Assembly: GCF_018130065.1 (NCBI RefSeq)
Contig: NZ_JAFCME010000013.1
Location: 124,001-188,000, forward strand
Direction: 5' to 3'
DNA length: 64,000 nt
Source of the DNA: Bradyrhizobium sp. AUGA SZCCT0158
GTDB taxonomy: Bacteria; Pseudomonadota; Alphaproteobacteria; Rhizobiales; Xanthobacteraceae
In this document: positions 25,592 to 34,355 of the stretch, in pieces
How positions within the stretch are numbered: position 1 is the first letter of the stretch
Layout: each line of letters starts with the position of its first letter
The notes under the pieces: generated by a model
What the model was told of the DNA's origin: nothing
What the model saw: the letters and a program-made list of their open reading frames with translations, nothing else
Database searches by the model: none
Program-made: the position numbers and the translations under genes

Positions 25592-26168
25592 TTTGCTCGT
25601 GGACGAACTCGAGCGCGAAGCCTTCCTCGAGATTTCGCACCACCCGGGACTGGACCTTGCCCAGCATGACCAGCGATTTCAGCGGCGGGCGGTTTTCCGC
25701 GGCAATCGCCGCACCCGACGCCGAGAGGTCGATGATCCGGCAGGTCATCTTGCTGCCGTCCTCGAGCGTGAGCAGCGCGATCGGGTTGCGCGGCACGATA
25801 CGGTCGTGGCGGCGGTCTTCCGGCAGATTGAGAATATCGCGGTTGGCGAGCCAGGTCAGCTGGGCGGCGAGCTTGTCGCGTTTGCGCGCGGTCGCGCCCA
25901 CGGTCATGGCAAAACCGTTGTCGATGATGCGGGTGATCTTGCCCTCAACCCGGCCGATATGGTCGAGATAGGCGATGACGCGGTCGCCGACATTGCCGAT
26001 GCCAGGCGCAAGCAGGGCCAATCCGCCCGGCGACATATTGATGATCTGGCAGGGAAACTCACGCCGGTCCGGCAGCATGTAGCGGCCGAGCAGGTGGACT
26101 TTCACGCGCTGGAAGCGCCGTCGCTCCTGGGCGACCGGTACAGTGGATTTTTTTTGCGCAAACGACAT
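25554..26168 (-). CDS. Tandem PilZ domain protein
   Basis: 204 residues. Two PilZ modules are visible: the first opens QERRRFQRVKVHLLGRY with the RxxxR c-di-GMP signature and has INMSPGGLAL, matching D/NxSxxG; the second opens RRHDRIVPRN with IIDLSASGAAI. Both carry the residues needed to bind c-di-GMP. Cytoplasmic effector of second-messenger signalling. The transglutaminase-like protease gene lies downstream in the same direction, and a GGDEF-EAL enzyme is encoded at 39909. Confidence 0.9.
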   Translation of the reverse strand: MSFAQKKSTVPVAQERRRFQRVKVHLLGRYMLPDRREFPCQIINMSPGGLALLAPGIGNVGDRVIAYLDHIGRVEGKITRIIDNGFAMTVGATARKRDKLAAQLTWLANRDILNLPEDRRHDRIVPRNPIALLTLEDGSKMTCRIIDLSASGAAIAAENRPPLKSLVMLGKVQSRVVRNLEEGFALEFVHEQIAETLEDAVSAR

Positions 26169-26264
26169 TCTTCGCCACCCGACGTCCGGTCCTTCGGCGT
26201 CAGGAAGACCCTAAGGCCGACAGGGTTAATGATGTGTTATCGCCGGTTGCATCAAGTATGTGCA

Positions 26265-27428
26265 TCAAGCTGTGTGTGTCCGTGCCGCCGCCATCCGGTT
26301 GAACATCCACAGCAGCAGCGGACACAGCAAAACCATTGCCGCGCCGAAGTCGAATGCGGTGGCGGCGGTCCCCGTCCATTTGGCGAGGCTGCCGCCGACA
26401 AACGGCCCCAGCATCATGGCGGCATAGAACACCGTGAAAAACAGGCCCATGCCGATCGCCCGCGTCGCCGGCTGCAAGACCCGCGCAGGCAAGCTCATGA
26501 TCGGGCCGGCCGGCTGACCGCAGATCAATCCGAGGGCTGCAACCGTCAGAACCACGGCGCTCGTCCGCGGCAGCAGGATCATCAGCATCGCAAAGACGAG
26601 AGCGGCGGCGACGAGGATGGTTTGCGGACGGCCGGTTCGATCGGCCAGGAAGCCGCCGAAGGGGACCGAGAATACCGCGATCCACAACACGATGCTGATG
26701 GCCGATCCCGCGGCGGCGATCGTCCAGCCGCGTTCGACCAGCATCGATGGTCCGAAACTGAAAATGATCGCAAAGCCGATGTTGAATAGACCCCAGATCA
26801 GACCCGCGGTGATGACGGCGAGAACGGTATTGCGATCAAGGCGGGCGGCGGTTGTGGACGCCGCGGCATGATCAATCGGCGCACGATATAACAGGGCGAT
26901 CAGTGCGATGCCGCAGGCGGTGAAGGCGGCGACGGCGAGATGCACGGCATCGACGCCCCAGCGCGTTCCGATCACGGGCAATGTCAGCAATGAGACGGCG
27001 ATGCCGGCGGGCCAGGAGTTGACCAGGATCGCCATTGCGGTGGCGATCTCGCGACCTGCGAACCAGTCGGTGAGCATTTTTGTCAGTTGAACGCTGAGGA
27101 CCACGCCGCCGGCGCCGGCAACCAATCGTCCGCAGATCTGTACGCCCCAGGAAGTGGCAAGGGCCATGGCGAGGCTGCCTGACAGCATCAGCAGCAGCGC
27201 GCCCAATGCCGTTTGCTTGTCGCCGAATTTCTGGCCGATCGCGCCGCCGGGCAGGGCGAGCAGGATGCCGGGTGCGAAATAGAGTCCGATCAAGAGGCCG
27301 ATGTCGGCGATGCTGACGCCGAACTGGTTGCCGAGCAGCGGCGCCACGGCGGCGACGCTTTGAAACTGGAACGCCATGGTGCCGCGAACCACGAACAGGA
27401 CGGCAAGGATTCCCCAGCGATTGTGCAA
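26265..27428 (-). CDS. MFS transporter (CynX/NimT-like)
   Basis: 387 residues with twelve predicted helices. The MFS motif A region after helix 2 is GGAIGQKFGDKQTALG and a second copy after helix 8 is GGFLADRTGRPQT. The start FVVRGTMAFQFQSVAAVAPLL resembles the cyanate/nitroimidazole-type major facilitators. Substrate unknown. Single gene, minus strand. Confidence 0.88.
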   Translation of the reverse strand: MHNRWGILAVLFVVRGTMAFQFQSVAAVAPLLGNQFGVSIADIGLLIGLYFAPGILLALPGGAIGQKFGDKQTALGALLLMLSGSLAMALATSWGVQICGRLVAGAGGVVLSVQLTKMLTDWFAGREIATAMAILVNSWPAGIAVSLLTLPVIGTRWGVDAVHLAVAAFTACGIALIALLYRAPIDHAAASTTAARLDRNTVLAVITAGLIWGLFNIGFAIIFSFGPSMLVERGWTIAAAGSAISIVLWIAVFSVPFGGFLADRTGRPQTILVAAALVFAMLMILLPRTSAVVLTVAALGLICGQPAGPIMSLPARVLQPATRAIGMGLFFTVFYAAMMLGPFVGGSLAKWTGTAATAFDFGAAMVLLCPLLLWMFNRMAAARTHTA

Positions 27429-27530
27429 CGCCTCACTCCCAAGAGTTGTCGTGAAGCCTCAGACCGCGCACGGCCTGTGTCAACGCGCGCACGTATTCTC
27501 ACGTGCCCGGTGCCCACCGATGCCGTGCAG

Positions 27531-27917
27531 CTACTTCTGGACCAACTGATTGAGATCCTGCTTGATCGAGTTCAGCAGCGACTCCAGCCGTTCCTGCCTG
27601 AATGCGGGTTGCTCCGACACGACAGCTTGAACGGCCGGCTCCGCGATTGCAGTTTGAACGCGCGTCTCGGTGATGCCGGGCTTCCCGGTGATGACGGGTT
27701 TTGCGGGGAAGACGGGTTTTTCGGGGAAATTCTGCCGAACCGCTTGAACTTTACGGACAGGCCGCTTCGGAAATACCGATCGAACGGGCTCTTCGGCCTG
27801 CGCACCGGCTTCGACGAACTCGCCGTGCAAAACATCCTCGCGCCGTCCCATCAGCCACAGGACCGCCCAATAACAAACCGCCAGCAAAATCACGCAAAAA
27901 ATAATGATCTCAAACAT
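27531..27917 (-). CDS. Small membrane-anchored protein with Pro/Lys/Val repeats
   Basis: 128 residues. N-terminal helix (IIIFCVILLAVCYWAVLWLM), then a linker with repeated FPxKPV-type units (SVFPKRPVRK, NFPEKPVFPAKPVITGKPGI) and a C-terminal helix LESLLNSIKQDLNQLV. The repeats predict an extended linker. No family recognised. Confidence 0.65.
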   Translation of the reverse strand: MFEIIIFCVILLAVCYWAVLWLMGRREDVLHGEFVEAGAQAEEPVRSVFPKRPVRKVQAVRQNFPEKPVFPAKPVITGKPGITETRVQTAIAEPAVQAVVSEQPAFRQERLESLLNSIKQDLNQLVQK

Positions 27918-28064
27918 CGCTCACGTCCAATCCGGTCAGTATCCCGGTAAAGGCCGTTTTCGGTCAAGACCGCTGAAAGCGATTGTTTGTCCGTGCGTTG
28001 TTTCGGTACCATGATGCTTAATGTCGGGCCCGCCAGGGCCGGCCAAATTTCGGGGAGGGATGAG

Positions 28065-28838
28065 ATGGCTGGAGTGAAGCGAGACCGCGACGATGCCGTC
28101 GGCGTGCTGACACTGGACGAGCCTGCGACGCTGAATGCGATGACACCCGATCTGCTGGGCGATCTGGCCCTCGCGATCGCTGAGATGACCGAGGATCCCG
28201 GGGTACGGGCGCTGGTCCTGACCGGCGCCGGCCGCGGCTTTTGCTCCGGCCAGAACCTCAAGGCCGCCGCCATCCTCGGCGACGACATCGTCGATGGCGT
28301 GATGCGGTATTACTGGCCGGCCTTCAAGGCGCTGCGTGAATGCAAAGTGCCGGTCGTGGTGGCGGTCAATGGTGTTGCGGCCGGCGGCGGCTTCAGCCTC
28401 GCGATGGCGGGAGACGTGATTGTCGCGGCGCGCTCGGCGAGCTTCATTCAGGTTTTCAGCCGGATCGCGCTGGTGCCTGATCTCGGCTCGACCTGGCTGT
28501 TGCCGCGCCTGGTCGGCCGGCAGCGTGCGCTCGAACTGATGCTGATGAACGAGCCGCTATCGGCCGAGACGGCCCGGGAATGGGGACTGGTCCGGGAAGT
28601 GTTCGATGATGCCGCGCTTCAGGGCGGCGCGCTGGCGCTGGCGCGCAAGCTTGCAAGCGGTCCGACGCGGGCGCTGGTTGCGACACGCCGCCTGATCGAG
28701 GAGAGCGAACACTCAAGCTATGCCGATCAGTTCCGGCGCGAAATCGAGACGCAGGCCGAGATCCGCAAGAGCGCGGATGCGCTGGAGGGGCGCAACGCGT
28801 TTCTGGAAAAGCGCGCGGCGCGGTTCAGCGGCCGGTAA
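28065..28838 (+). CDS. Enoyl-CoA hydratase/isomerase family protein
   Basis: 257 residues from the ATG at 28065, which has GGGAGG eight bases upstream. Crotonase-fold landmarks: LDEPATLNAMTPDLL, the acyl-CoA loop LTGAGRGFCSGQNLK, the oxyanion segment GVAAGGGFSLAMAGD, and RIALVPDLGSTWLLPRLVG. The FCSGQNL version resembles PaaG-type isomerases of phenylacetate degradation, but no paa genes are near. It acts on acyl-CoAs in the cytoplasm. Coding ends overlap the convergent PAS_5 gene by 14 bp. Confidence 0.9.
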   Translation: MAGVKRDRDDAVGVLTLDEPATLNAMTPDLLGDLALAIAEMTEDPGVRALVLTGAGRGFCSGQNLKAAAILGDDIVDGVMRYYWPAFKALRECKVPVVVAVNGVAAGGGFSLAMAGDVIVAARSASFIQVFSRIALVPDLGSTWLLPRLVGRQRALELMLMNEPLSAETAREWGLVREVFDDAALQGGALALARKLASGPTRALVATRRLIEESEHSSYADQFRREIETQAEIRKSADALEGRNAFLEKRAARFSGR

Positions 28839-29385
28839 TCCCTTCATAGACCATAAAGCCGCGCGCGATGGCGAGCTTGCGCAAGGCGCGGGGAACGAGT
28901 TTCTCCGGCCGGTGCAGATAGCGCCACGACGTCAGCCTGAAATCCTTCAGCGTGCCGAGATCGTCCTCGAACGGCGCCAGCAGGCCGGTGATGCTGATCG
29001 GCGCGTGCGCGCGGTTGTTGAACGGCAGCAGCAGCAATTCCAGATGCGCCGTCCGCCCGTCTTCCGAGGTCGCGGTGATGCCGGCGACGGCGGCCAGCAT
29101 TTCCTCGGCGACGTACGTCACGATGTCTTCGATTTCGCGGCGGCTCTCTTCGGCAAACAGCGCCGAGAAGCTGCTGTCCTTTGCGCCGCGGCCGAGCAGG
29201 GCGCAGACCCGGGTTCCGGCGACGCGGAAGGGGAAGCCGGCCTCGTTTTCGTAACCCAGCACGAAGATGTCGCCGAGCAGTTCGCGTACCGCTGATGGTT
29301 CGATCTCGCTGCGGTCAGGTGCCCGCGCGTGGCCGCGTTTTGCGTCCCAATAGGCAAAAAACTGACGGCTCGATGGATGTTTCAT
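28825..29385 (-). CDS. PAS domain protein (PAS_5/PF07310 family)
   Basis: 186 residues from the ATG at 29385. The sequence fits the rhizobial PAS_5 family: SRQFFAYWDAKRGHARAPDR, PSAVRELLGDIFVLGYE, FPFRVAGTRVCALLGR, then ITGLLAPFE and a C-terminal WRYLHRPEKLVPRALR. These proteins are standalone PAS-fold modules of unknown partner and ligand. No output domain is attached. Confidence 0.85.
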   Translation of the reverse strand: MKHPSSRQFFAYWDAKRGHARAPDRSEIEPSAVRELLGDIFVLGYENEAGFPFRVAGTRVCALLGRGAKDSSFSALFAEESRREIEDIVTYVAEEMLAAVAGITATSEDGRTAHLELLLLPFNNRAHAPISITGLLAPFEDDLGTLKDFRLTSWRYLHRPEKLVPRALRKLAIARGFMVYEGITGR

Positions 29386-29735
29386 ACGTTGGCCTTGCCC
29401 CCGCCCGTGGCCTGGCGGCACATATCTGTCCCGATTTTGCTCACGTGCTGTCCCTTCTGTGTTGTGCAGGACAGGCTGTGCAGCGTCCATGCCGTGGACG
29501 CGGTTTGGCCGCTTTGGCGGCGGCTTTGCGTTGTTAACGTTAAATTAACTATGCGATTGGCGATCCCGATGCGGCCTGCGTAGAGTGGAACGCATCGGAC
29601 CCGGCCGGCTTATCTCCGACTTACCGGCTCGGCTCGGTTGGTACACAGGTGGCGTCAAACAGTTTGGTCGTCGCGCGGGGAGGGGTGGGGATGTTCCCTA
29701 AACTCCAGGGGCGCGAAAAGATCGGCACACGATGA

Positions 29736-29773
29736 GGGAGGATGTTCTCAGCATCCTCCCTTTTTCTTTTTTT
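29736..29773 (+). terminator. Strong Rho-independent terminator without an upstream gene
   Basis: GGGAGGATG (29736-29744) and CATCCTCCC (29752-29760) pair perfectly around TTCTCAG, followed by TTTTTCTTTTTTT. The nearest plus-strand gene ends 900 bp upstream with an opposing gene between. The gene-free region 29386-29849 otherwise holds a G-rich run at 29676-29694 and a repeat at 29787. Confidence 0.85.
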
Positions 29774-29786
29774 GGCACAGCAGTTT

Positions 29787-29840
29787 CGTGTCCCGGACGC
29801 AGTGCAGCGCCCTTGCGGTGCACTGCAGAGCCGGTACCCA
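29787..29840. repeat. Palindromic repeat, left copy next to GIY-YIG relic
   Basis: Begins CGTGTCCCGGACGCAGTGCA and ends CTGCAGAGCCGGTACCCA. It is the inverted counterpart of 30200-30252 and lies 10 bp beyond the end of the GIY-YIG frame. Confidence 0.8.
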
Positions 29841-29849
29841 TCTAAGCCG

Positions 29850-30173
29850 CTACGCGTTCAGCTCGTTCGCCAGATCCCGCCAGTCCGGATTGAGTTTCTC
29901 GATCAATTCGATCTTCCAGGCGCGCCGCCACCGCTTCATCGCGTGTTCCCTCGCGCGAGCTTCAAGGACGGAATCGAACGCTTCGAAATAGACGAGCAGA
30001 TCGACGCCGTATTCGGGTGAAACCGGGCACCAGCTTGGCTTTGTGCTCGGCGATGCGGCGGGCGAGATTATTACGCCGATGTACAGCGTTCCATTTCGCT
30101 TGTTTTCGAGGATGTAGACGAAGAAGGGGGCGTCCACGCGTAACTTGAACCCGAAGAGGTCTTCGGCGGGCAT
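29850..30173 (-). pseudogene. GIY-YIG nuclease relic
   Basis: The frame from 30173 has FFVYILENKRNGTLYIGV, the GIY-YIG start with YIL and YIG. It then loses frame: the expected NNLARRIAEHKAKLVPGFTR, which includes the catalytic Arg, is encoded in another frame after a deletion of about four bases near 30075. A second indel near 30020 restores the frame and the end YGVDLLVYFEAFDSVLEARA is normal. The active-site helix is therefore lost from the product. Standalone rhizobial GIY-YIG proteins of this type are common and unstudied. It is flanked by inverted repeats. Confidence 0.82.
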
Positions 30174-30199
30174 TGTTTGATATAGTATACCGCAAATTG

Positions 30200-30252
30200 T
30201 GGGTCCCGGCTCTGCGGAGCAGCGTTGCACGCTGCACCGCGTCCGGGACACG
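30200..30252. repeat. Palindromic repeat, right copy next to GIY-YIG relic
   Basis: Begins TGGGTCCCGGCTCTGCGGAG and ends ACCGCGTCCGGGACACG; reverse complement of the element at 29787-29840 with differences in the centre. It lies 27 bp upstream of the GIY-YIG start. The rhomboid gene starts just beyond it. Confidence 0.8.
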
Positions 30253-30258
30253 AGGGTG

Positions 30259-31164
30259 ATGTCCACCACGGCCATTTTGTGCACTTGCACAGCGCGGGCA
30301 AAGCCGCCTATCTGGGCCGATCATTCCCCAAAGCCGCCTCTAAAGGTGTCTCTAAAGGTCCCTGGCCCCTTGGAATCCCAGCCTGAAACCCAGCTTGACG
30401 CCCCGGACGGTCCGCGAGAGCCGATCCTGACCCTGCCGGGTGCGCTGACGGCCTATATCGCGCTGATCGCGGTCATCCATCTGCGGGTGCTGCTGCCGCC
30501 GGAACTCGAGAACTGGACCATCGACGTCTTCGGTTTCATTCCGAAACGCTACGATTCGACGCTGCTCAACATCGATTTTCCCGGCGGCGCGGGCGCCAAG
30601 GTCTGGACCTTCGTCACCTATTCGCTGCTGCACGCCAATCTCACCCATATCGGCTTCAACGTGCTGTGGCTGTTGCCGTTCGGCAGCGCGCTGGCGCGCC
30701 GGTTCGGCGCGGTCAGGTTTTACGTGTTCATGGCGGTGACGGCGGCGGCCGGCGCGCTTGCGCATCTGCTCACGCATGAACACGCGATCGCGCCGATGAT
30801 CGGCGCGTCGGCGTCGGTGTCCGGCACCATGGCGGCCGCCATTCGCTTTGCCTTTGTGAAGGGGAGCTTTCTGTCGTTCAGCCGCGGCGACGCGGATGAA
30901 GCGGCGAAGGTGCCGGCGCTGTCGCTCGGACAGGCCTTTCGCGACACGCGCGTGCTGGGATTCCTGGCGGTGTGGTTCGGCGTCAACATCATCTTTGGCG
31001 TCGGATCGATTGCGATCGGCGTCGACGGCGGCACCGTGGCCTGGCAAGCGCATATCGGCGGATTTCTCGCCGGCCTGATGCTGTTTTCGCTGTTCGATCC
31101 GGTGCCGCGGATGGCAACGCATGCTGCAGATGCGTCATCGCAAGACGAGGCCGACCGCGTCTGA
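30259..31164 (+). CDS. Rhomboid family intramembrane serine protease
   Basis: About 300 residues. Six or seven helices; catalytic Ser in MIGASASVSGTMAAA and His in AWQAHIGGFLAGLM, and the early LLHANLTHIGFNVLWLLPFG with the conserved H-x5-N stretch. It should cleave transmembrane substrates in the inner membrane. The start is uncertain: ATG at 30259 is the first after the repeat; a TTG at 30370 (ESQPETQLD) would remove 37 poorly conserved-looking residues and is perhaps closer to the true start. Confidence 0.88.
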   Translation: MSTTAILCTCTARAKPPIWADHSPKPPLKVSLKVPGPLESQPETQLDAPDGPREPILTLPGALTAYIALIAVIHLRVLLPPELENWTIDVFGFIPKRYDSTLLNIDFPGGAGAKVWTFVTYSLLHANLTHIGFNVLWLLPFGSALARRFGAVRFYVFMAVTAAAGALAHLLTHEHAIAPMIGASASVSGTMAAAIRFAFVKGSFLSFSRGDADEAAKVPALSLGQAFRDTRVLGFLAVWFGVNIIFGVGSIAIGVDGGTVAWQAHIGGFLAGLMLFSLFDPVPRMATHAADASSQDEADRV

Positions 31165-31371
31165 TCGTCGCTTGCGGCGCACCGCGATTTCATTCATCAT
31201 CGTCATATGTCGTGATGCAAGACAAAGCCCGCTGCCGTGCAAGACAGCCGAGCTACGTAACCGCGCCTGAAACGGACGCTCTTGAAACGAAGACGGCGCA
31301 AAACTGTTGATTGAACACTCGCGAACAAGTCGAACCCCCAAAAGGGGTGCGCACCGATTCAGGAGGCGGCG

Positions 31372-31800
31372 ATGACGGTACGTGCAATTCTCGATTCCAA
31401 AGGCCATCACATCCTGAGCGTCGAGCCGGACGTCAAACTTTCGGCCGCGGTCAAACTGCTTGGCGAGCGCAAGATCGGCGCCGTGCTGGTCATGAACCAG
31501 GGACATCTCGAAGGCATCCTGTCGGAACGCGACATCGTTCGTGTGCTCGGCGAGCGCGGCGCCAAGGTGCTGGATGAACCGGTCAGCGCCGTGATGACGC
31601 GCAAGGTGGTCAGTTGCCGGGAGCAGGACACGGTCAGTGGCATCATGGAAATGATGACGCTGGGCAAGTTCAGGCATTTGCCTGTCGTCGAGGACGGCAA
31701 GGTGGTCGGCCTGATCTCGATCGGCGACATCGTCAAGCGCCGGGTCCATGAATATGAAGCCGAGCAGGAAGCGCTGCGCGACTACATCAAGACCGCCTGA
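31372..31800 (+). CDS. CBS domain-pair protein
   Basis: 142 residues holding two CBS motifs: VRAILDSKGHHILSVEPDVK to GILSERDIVRVLGERG and VSAVMTRKVVSCREQDTV to GLISIGDIVKRRV. The GGAGG ribosome site is close. Such pairs bind adenine nucleotides and form standalone regulatory modules in alphaproteobacteria; the target is unknown. The end is four bases from the convergent patatin gene's end. Confidence 0.9.
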   Translation: MTVRAILDSKGHHILSVEPDVKLSAAVKLLGERKIGAVLVMNQGHLEGILSERDIVRVLGERGAKVLDEPVSAVMTRKVVSCREQDTVSGIMEMMTLGKFRHLPVVEDGKVVGLISIGDIVKRRVHEYEAEQEALRDYIKTA

Positions 31801-31803
31801 GCG

Positions 31804-32868
31804 CTATTCTTTCTCTGGTCCGGCCTTTTCGGCGGCCGCGGCGGTACCGGCCGCTGGCGGCGCCAGAATGTGGATCGCTTCCTGGATGGAATCGATGGCG
31901 CGCTCGGCGGCGCGCACGCCATGGGCGATCAGTTCGTCGGCGCGGTGAAAATCGAACCAGCCGATCTTGCCGACGCGGGGTGAGATCAACAGATCCGGCG
32001 GATCGCCGGCCAGCCGCGCGCGGGTGATGCGGTCCTGCATGATGTTGAAGGCGTCCACCATGACGGTGGAGATTCCCGGCCGGCCGCCGCCGCCGAAGAA
32101 TTCGCGCTTCATAGTGCGTTCGGCCGAGAAAAACCTGCCGAAGCCGCGCTTTGCCGGCTCGGCTTCAGGTATTGCTTCCGGTGCGACCGAAACCGTCAGG
32201 TCGGTTGCCGCGCCGTGGGAATAGATCGTCGTCGCGTGGGTGAAGATGTCGCTGGAGAGATTGGCCGCGATGACGATCTCGGCGCCGAGGGCGCGCGCCG
32301 CTGACACCGGAACCGGGTTGACCAGGGCGCCGTCGACCAGCCAGCGATCGCCGATCAGGACCGGCGAGAAGATACCGGGCAGCGCATAGGAGGCGCGCAT
32401 CGCGTCGATCATGCGGCCATGGGTCAGCCAGATTTCGTGGCCGGTGCGGACTTCAGTGGCGACGGTGGCGAATTTCACCGGCAGATCCTCGATCAGGCTC
32501 TGGCCCAGCGTCGTCTCCAGTTCGGCGGCGAGCTTGGCGCCGCCGATCAGGCCGGAGCCGTTGAGGCGGATATCGAGATAGCCGAAGATGTTGCGCGGCT
32601 GCAGGCTGCGCGCCCAGCCCTCCACCTTGTCGAGTTGTCCGGAGGCATAGGCGCCGCCGACCACCGCACCCATCGAGGTTCCCACCACGACATTGGGATG
32701 GATGCCGTGCGCGACCAGGGTCTTGATGATGCCGAGATGGGCAAAGCCGCGCGCGGCGCCGCCGCCCAGCGCCAGCCCGATCACCGGCCGGCGGATACTG
32801 CCGAGCCCTACCTCGTCATGGCCGTCGGAGCCCTTTTGGCCGCGGCCCATCCAATTATCCAACACCAA
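31804..32868 (-). CDS. Patatin-like phospholipase (RssA-type)
   Basis: 354 residues. Oxyanion loop GGGAARG at about 35-41, nucleophile GTSMG with Ser65, and the dyad Asp in WLVDGALVNPVPV. These are the Ser-Asp dyad lipid acyl hydrolase hallmarks. No signal peptide, so it is cytosolic or membrane associated. A C-terminal region of about 120 residues follows the patatin domain, with FFGGGGRPGIST and a Pro/Ala-rich end. Substrate unknown. Confidence 0.9.
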   Translation of the reverse strand: MVLDNWMGRGQKGSDGHDEVGLGSIRRPVIGLALGGGAARGFAHLGIIKTLVAHGIHPNVVVGTSMGAVVGGAYASGQLDKVEGWARSLQPRNIFGYLDIRLNGSGLIGGAKLAAELETTLGQSLIEDLPVKFATVATEVRTGHEIWLTHGRMIDAMRASYALPGIFSPVLIGDRWLVDGALVNPVPVSAARALGAEIVIAANLSSDIFTHATTIYSHGAATDLTVSVAPEAIPEAEPAKRGFGRFFSAERTMKREFFGGGGRPGISTVMVDAFNIMQDRITRARLAGDPPDLLISPRVGKIGWFDFHRADELIAHGVRAAERAIDSIQEAIHILAPPAAGTAAAAEKAGPEKE

Positions 32869-33082
32869 GAACTCTCCTGCGGCTCAAGCATATTCGCCGC
32901 GGCGCGGCCGTGCCAGAATCACCCTGATCAATTCCCCACGCATGGTTTATGCCCCGGCCGAGGCGGCCTAGGCGGGGATTATGACTGGACCACGACCGCG
33001 GGATCAACTGCCCGTTCCTCGCCCAAAGGGGGTAGTCGGTCTGTTCTGCAGGCTTGAATTTGCCGCGTTTTCAGTGAAAAGC

Positions 33083-34156
33083 ATGGCCATGACTTGGCGA
33101 GGCAATGGCATCGGCGGGGACGGGGGCGCGTGGCGGCTTTTCCCGCGGCTTCTGCTTGCCCCAATGCTTGCCTTGGTGTTGCTGGCACCTGGCCCGGTTT
33201 CAGCCCAGATGTTCTCCGATCGCCCACCGCCGGTGCCGCCGGGTTCGATTCCAGATGCGCCGTCCGGCCCCGCGATGAACCTGGCGCCGCCCGGCTCGAT
33301 TCCCACCCTGCCGCCAACGTTGACGCAGCCGACCCTAGTGCCGCCGTCGATCGCCACCGTCCCGCCGCCGGCGCCACCGTCGGGCGCCTCGCCGCCCGGC
33401 CAGGCCGTGCTGTCCTTGACGGCGCGCTACGGCAAGGATTTGCCGGTCATCAACAGCGGACTGGTGTGGCGGGTGTTCGCCGACAAGCCCGACGATAACG
33501 GCACGTTCCGCCTGATCCGCGAGGACCGCGGTGCGACCCCGAACATCGTGCTGCCGCCGGGCAATTATGTCGTGCACGTCGCGCTCGGCCTCGTCAGCGC
33601 GGTGCGGGCGGTGAGCCTGAAGTCGGAGACCGATCGCGAATCCTTCGTGCTTCCGGCCGGCGGCCTGCGCATCGAAGGCCGCGTCGGCACCTCCAAGATT
33701 CCGCCGAACCAGATTTCGTTCGCGATTTATAAAGGCAGCCAGTTCGACGGCGCCGAGCGGACCTCGCTGTTGCCCAACGTCGCCGGCGGCGACGTCGCGC
33801 TGTTGCCGGAGGGGACCTACTACATCATCTCCAACTACGGCGACGCCAATTCGGTGGTCCGCTCCGACATCCGCGTGCAGGCCGGCAAGCTGACCGACGT
33901 GATCGTCACCCACCGCGCCGCCGTCATCACGCTGAAGCTGGTCAGCGACAGGGGCGGCGAGGCGCTCGCCAACACCGCCTGGTCGGTCATCACGCCGGGC
34001 GGCGACGTCATCAAGGAATCGATCGGCGCGTTCCCCCGCGTCGTGCTGTCCGAAGGTGAATACCGCGCCATCGCCAAGAACGAAGGCAAGGTGTTCGAGC
34101 GCCCGTTCAACGTTGTCAACGGTGTTGACGGCGAGGTCGAGGTCGTGGCGCGCTGA
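33083..34156 (+). CDS. Secreted conserved hypothetical protein with proline-rich linker
   Basis: 357 residues from the ATG at 33083 (a second ATG is six bases on). A signal peptide (LLLAPMLALVLLAPGPVSAQ) is followed by a Pro-rich linker (PPPVPPGSIPDAPSGP, PPAPPSGASPPG), then beta-rich repeats with YGKDLPVINSGLVWRVF, LPPGNYVVHVALG, LPEGTYYIISNYGD and LSEGEYRAIAKNEG. The recurring L-x-x-G-x-Y units look like carboxypeptidase-regulatory or similar beta-sandwich domains. Periplasmic; function unknown. Confidence 0.8.
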   Translation: MAMTWRGNGIGGDGGAWRLFPRLLLAPMLALVLLAPGPVSAQMFSDRPPPVPPGSIPDAPSGPAMNLAPPGSIPTLPPTLTQPTLVPPSIATVPPPAPPSGASPPGQAVLSLTARYGKDLPVINSGLVWRVFADKPDDNGTFRLIREDRGATPNIVLPPGNYVVHVALGLVSAVRAVSLKSETDRESFVLPAGGLRIEGRVGTSKIPPNQISFAIYKGSQFDGAERTSLLPNVAGGDVALLPEGTYYIISNYGDANSVVRSDIRVQAGKLTDVIVTHRAAVITLKLVSDRGGEALANTAWSVITPGGDVIKESIGAFPRVVLSEGEYRAIAKNEGKVFERPFNVVNGVDGEVEVVAR

Positions 34157-34190
34157 TCGATCCGGCCAGTTCCCATCAAGGAAACGAAAA

Positions 34191-34212
34191 GCCCCACCTG
34201 TGAGGGCGGGGC
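34191..34212 (-). terminator. Possible terminator downstream of the Crp/Fnr gene
   Basis: On the minus strand GCCCC and GGGGC pair around a 12-nt loop, followed by TTTTCG. An alternative pairing CCCCAC with GTGGGG also exists. It is 144 bp after the regulator's stop, so the assignment is weak. Confidence 0.35.
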
Positions 34213-34319
34213 CAAGTGGGGTTGGTTAGATTGGATTATCGCAGCATCGAGCCGCCGTCACCTCACTCGGAAGGGTTACCTCGAAGGGGTACGTGCATCG
34301 CTCAGAGCGCAGCGTGTAG

Positions 34320-34348
34320 GGCGGATTGAGCCGAAGGCGTAATCCGCC
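34320..34348. repeat. Hairpin repeat, left copy bounding the sensor cassette
   Basis: 29 bp with arms GGCGGATT and AATCCGCC. Identical, in the same orientation on the plus strand, to 37434-37462. It lies seven bases past the TAG stop of the Crp/Fnr gene. Confidence 0.9.
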
Positions 34349-34355
34349 TTGCGGG

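Noticed and set aside
31310..31371. CCCC-AAAA-GGGG hairpin before the CBS gene
   Set aside because: Only four or five pairs; too weak to call a terminator or switch.
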